A stretch of DNA of 64,000 nucleotides, taken from positions 3,596,001 through 3,660,000 of the forward strand of contig NZ_CP083740.1 in NCBI RefSeq assembly GCF_020150455.1, given 5' to 3'. This document shows positions 62,173-64,000 of the stretch, one piece after another. Each line of letters opens with the position of its first letter. Position 1 is the stretch's first letter. A program made the position numbers and the translations under genes. Origin of the DNA: Bremerella sp. TYQ1. Its GTDB lineage: Bacteria > Planctomycetota > Planctomycetia > Pirellulales > Pirellulaceae. The notes below the pieces were generated by a model. That model worked only from the letters and a program-made list of their open reading frames with translations. It searched no databases and was not told the origin of the DNA.

Positions 62173-63789
62173 ATGAAACGAACGTCTCTTATCGCATGCG
62201 GTTTATTACTGGCTTGGTGCATGGCCGCCCAGGCCGACGACCGCCCCAACATTGTCGTCGTGATGCTGGATGATCTGGGGTACTCCGATCTCGGCTGCTA
62301 TGGCGGTGAAATACAGACTCCTCACATCGATACGCTGGCCAAGTCCGGACTTCGCTTTACGTCGTTTTACAACTGTGCGCGCTGCTGTCCTACTCGTGCC
62401 GCATTGCTTACCGGTCTCTACCCACACCAAGTCGGTCTCATCCGCAATGGACGTTCCCTGACAAAGGATGGCGTGACTATTGCTGAAGCTTTGCAAGCGG
62501 CAGGCTATCAAACAGCGATGTCCGGGAAATGGCACTTAAGCGAAACCAACCCGCTAAGAGATCGCCAGAAACAGCTCGATTGGCTCAATCATCAGTCCAA
62601 CTTCAATCGACCGTTCGCCCCCCTGGAAACCTATCCGGCCAATCGAGGATTCGAGCATCACTTCGGTCCAATTTGGGGAGTCGTCAATTACTTCGACCCG
62701 TTTTCTTTGGTCGACGGAACAAGCATCGTTCCCGAAGTCCCTGAAGATTTTTACATGACGGATGCCATCACTGACAAAGCGGTGCAGTACATCAACACGA
62801 TGGCGAAGCAGGATGCTCCGTTCTTTCTGTACGTCGCCCATACGGCACCCCATTGGCCACTTCACGCGAAGCCCACAGACATTGCCAAGTACGAAAAAAC
62901 CTACGCAGAGGGTTGGCAGAAATTGCGTGACGATCGCTATCAGCGGATGGTAGATCTTGGCATTATTGATCCCGCAACGCACCCGAAACCCTCACTTCAA
63001 GGAGAGGGGCCAGATTGGCACTCGCTGAACGAAGAAGAACGGAAACACATGGCTCAACTAATGGCCGTTCATGCCGCCATGGTCGATTGCGTTGACCAAG
63101 GGGTTGGACAGATTGTTGAAGCTCTAAAAGAAACCGACCGCTATGACAACACGCTCATTTTAGTCATGGCCGACAATGGCGCTTCGCCGGAACGCTATCT
63201 CAATCCAGGATTTGATCGTCCGAATGAAACACGCGGCGGCAACCCGATCCAATATGAAGGAATTTTCGAGCCTGGCAGCGAACAAACATGGGGCTACATC
63301 GGCTCTTACTGGGCCAATGCCGGCAACACGCCGTTCCGATATTGGAAGGCTCAGTCTTTCGAGGGAGGAACTCATACCCCGCTCATCGCCCATTGGCCAA
63401 GCGGCTTGAAAACTGAAGCAGGTTCCATGACCGATCAGCCAGGTCACGTGATGGATATCATGCCGACATGCCTGGAAATCGCTGGAGCGGATTATCCTAC
63501 AACATTCGATGGTCACGCCGTCAAACCGCTCGAAGGCAAGTCGTTGAAACCGATCCTCAGTGGAATACAACGCGACGGTCACGACCAACTTTACTTCGAG
63601 CACGAAGGTGGCAAAGCGATCATTGCCAATGGCTGGAAGCTTGTGCAGCCGAAGCAAAATGGTGACTGGGAATTGTACCATCTTGCCAAGGACCGAACCG
63701 AGACAAAGAACATCGCTGCCGCTCATCCTGACCGAGTCGCAGCAATGAAACAACAGTGGCAAGCGTGGTTTGATCGCGTCAGACCGTAA
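62173..63789 (+). CDS. Exported sulfatase 6
   Basis: A 538-residue sulfatase: signal peptide (LIACGLLLAWCMAAQA), MLDDLGYSDLGCYG, formylglycine Cys71 in CCPTRAALLTGLYPHQ, GKWHLSE, and MADNGASPERY. It lies 21 bases after sulfatase 5 and is followed by a further sulfatase, so all three are probably one operon. A GTG two codons upstream (62167) is in frame but the ATG is the natural start. Confidence 0.9.
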   Translation: MKRTSLIACGLLLAWCMAAQADDRPNIVVVMLDDLGYSDLGCYGGEIQTPHIDTLAKSGLRFTSFYNCARCCPTRAALLTGLYPHQVGLIRNGRSLTKDGVTIAEALQAAGYQTAMSGKWHLSETNPLRDRQKQLDWLNHQSNFNRPFAPLETYPANRGFEHHFGPIWGVVNYFDPFSLVDGTSIVPEVPEDFYMTDAITDKAVQYINTMAKQDAPFFLYVAHTAPHWPLHAKPTDIAKYEKTYAEGWQKLRDDRYQRMVDLGIIDPATHPKPSLQGEGPDWHSLNEEERKHMAQLMAVHAAMVDCVDQGVGQIVEALKETDRYDNTLILVMADNGASPERYLNPGFDRPNETRGGNPIQYEGIFEPGSEQTWGYIGSYWANAGNTPFRYWKAQSFEGGTHTPLIAHWPSGLKTEAGSMTDQPGHVMDIMPTCLEIAGADYPTTFDGHAVKPLEGKSLKPILSGIQRDGHDQLYFEHEGGKAIIANGWKLVQPKQNGDWELYHLAKDRTETKNIAAAHPDRVAAMKQQWQAWFDRVRP

Positions 63790-63840
63790 GTCTATGCCCC
63801 CAGCGCTATCGACATTCAAAATCGCCAAGGAGCTTCTCTT

Positions 63841-64000
63841 ATGCGGATTTCCCTACTGTGCTTATTTCTCGTGGCAATCTGCTCTGGCATTGCGTCCGCC
63901 GGTGACTTACCAGACATCGTCGTCTTCCTTTCCGACGACCACACGATCACGGACTCGTCGTTGTATGGTTCGACCGACTTACCGACGCCAAACATGGAGC
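63841..64000 (+). CDS. Exported sulfatase 7, cut by the window end
   Basis: The first 53 codons of a sulfatase: signal peptide (LLCLFLVAICSGIASA) and the metal-binding beginning DIVVFLSDDHTITDSSLYGS with LPTPNME. AAGGAG lies 11 bases before the ATG. The SDDHTITD form resembles the N-sulfoglucosamine sulfohydrolase-like subgroup. The formylglycine motif lies beyond the window. Confidence 0.85.
   Translation, partial: MRISLLCLFLVAICSGIASAGDLPDIVVFLSDDHTITDSSLYGSTDLPTPNME

Noticed and set aside
1..64000. CRISPR array, integrase, transposase or rRNA
   Set aside because: I looked for regularly spaced repeats and these families and saw none.

Overview
The window looks like a chromosomal segment of a planctomycete of the Blastopirellula/Rhodopirellula type. 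The evidence is the set of families that are typical of that group: four DUF1559 proteins with pilin-like N-termini, seven formylglycine sulfatases, DUF1501, DUF1552, PSD1/DUF1549-DUF1553 and DUF1587-DUF1592-DUF1588-DUF1585 proteins with planctomycete cytochrome c motifs, an E-x-M-E-P-R-x-M-L-T-A exported protein with a dockerin, an ECF sigma factor followed by a FecR-like protein, and a multi-heme/beta-propeller protein. No rRNA, CRISPR array, integrase or transposase gene was recognised.

Layout. 0-1.8 kb: di-heme beta-propeller protein. 1.87-2.17 kb: composite inverted-repeat element. 2.17-4.74 kb: a dense minus-strand array of 19 tRNA genes with one methyltransferase gene embedded in it, preceded by a leader with a putative terminator/antiterminator. 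Several array tRNAs are abnormal: Tyr(GTA) and Asn(GTT) have no D-arm, Met(CAT) has a 4-nt D-loop, Met and Leu(TAG) have lost U55, four have U at position 72, a CAA anticodon sits on a class I body, and Gly(TCC) has C33. This array is the most unusual part of the window. 5.1-6.1 kb: two small unknown genes. 6.2-12.6 kb: sialic acid catabolism (N-acetylneuraminate lyase overlapping a double-BNR sialidase), a divergent GntR/LacI-type regulator, DUF1559 and a lipoprotein. 12.9-16.1 kb: large surface protein. 16.3-21.8 kb: four-gene signalling operon (hybrid kinase, receiver-kinase, response regulator, unknown). 22.2-25.9 kb: DUF1552 plus cytochrome/DUF1592 pair. 26.1-32.9 kb: minimal Tad pilus/secretion locus (CpaE, TadA, TadB, TadC, two TadE, TadG). 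33.3-49.4 kb: secreted hydrolase, four consecutive sulfatases, DUF1559 and lipoprotein, ECF sigma/FecR, PSD1 and DUF1501. 49.7-55.1 kb: small exported proteins, OprP-type porin and divergent chemoreceptor. 55.2-57.8 kb: lipoprotein and two tandem DUF1559 paralogues. 58.4-60.2 kb: a TreZ-type glycosidase. 60.4-64 kb: three more sulfatases, the last cut by the window end.

How it fits together. Secreted sulfatases, the sialidase and its lyase point to a life on sulfated and sialylated glycans. The DUF1559, PSD1 and DUF1501 modules are the usual planctomycete companions of such gene sets, and the sigma/FecR pair may control the block beginning at 42.4 kb. A GGGGCA(G) motif recurs a few bases upstream of the starts of four Tad genes, the porin and the chemoreceptor, and may link them post-transcriptionally. 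All functions are inferred from sequence alone by recall of family motifs; no search was run.
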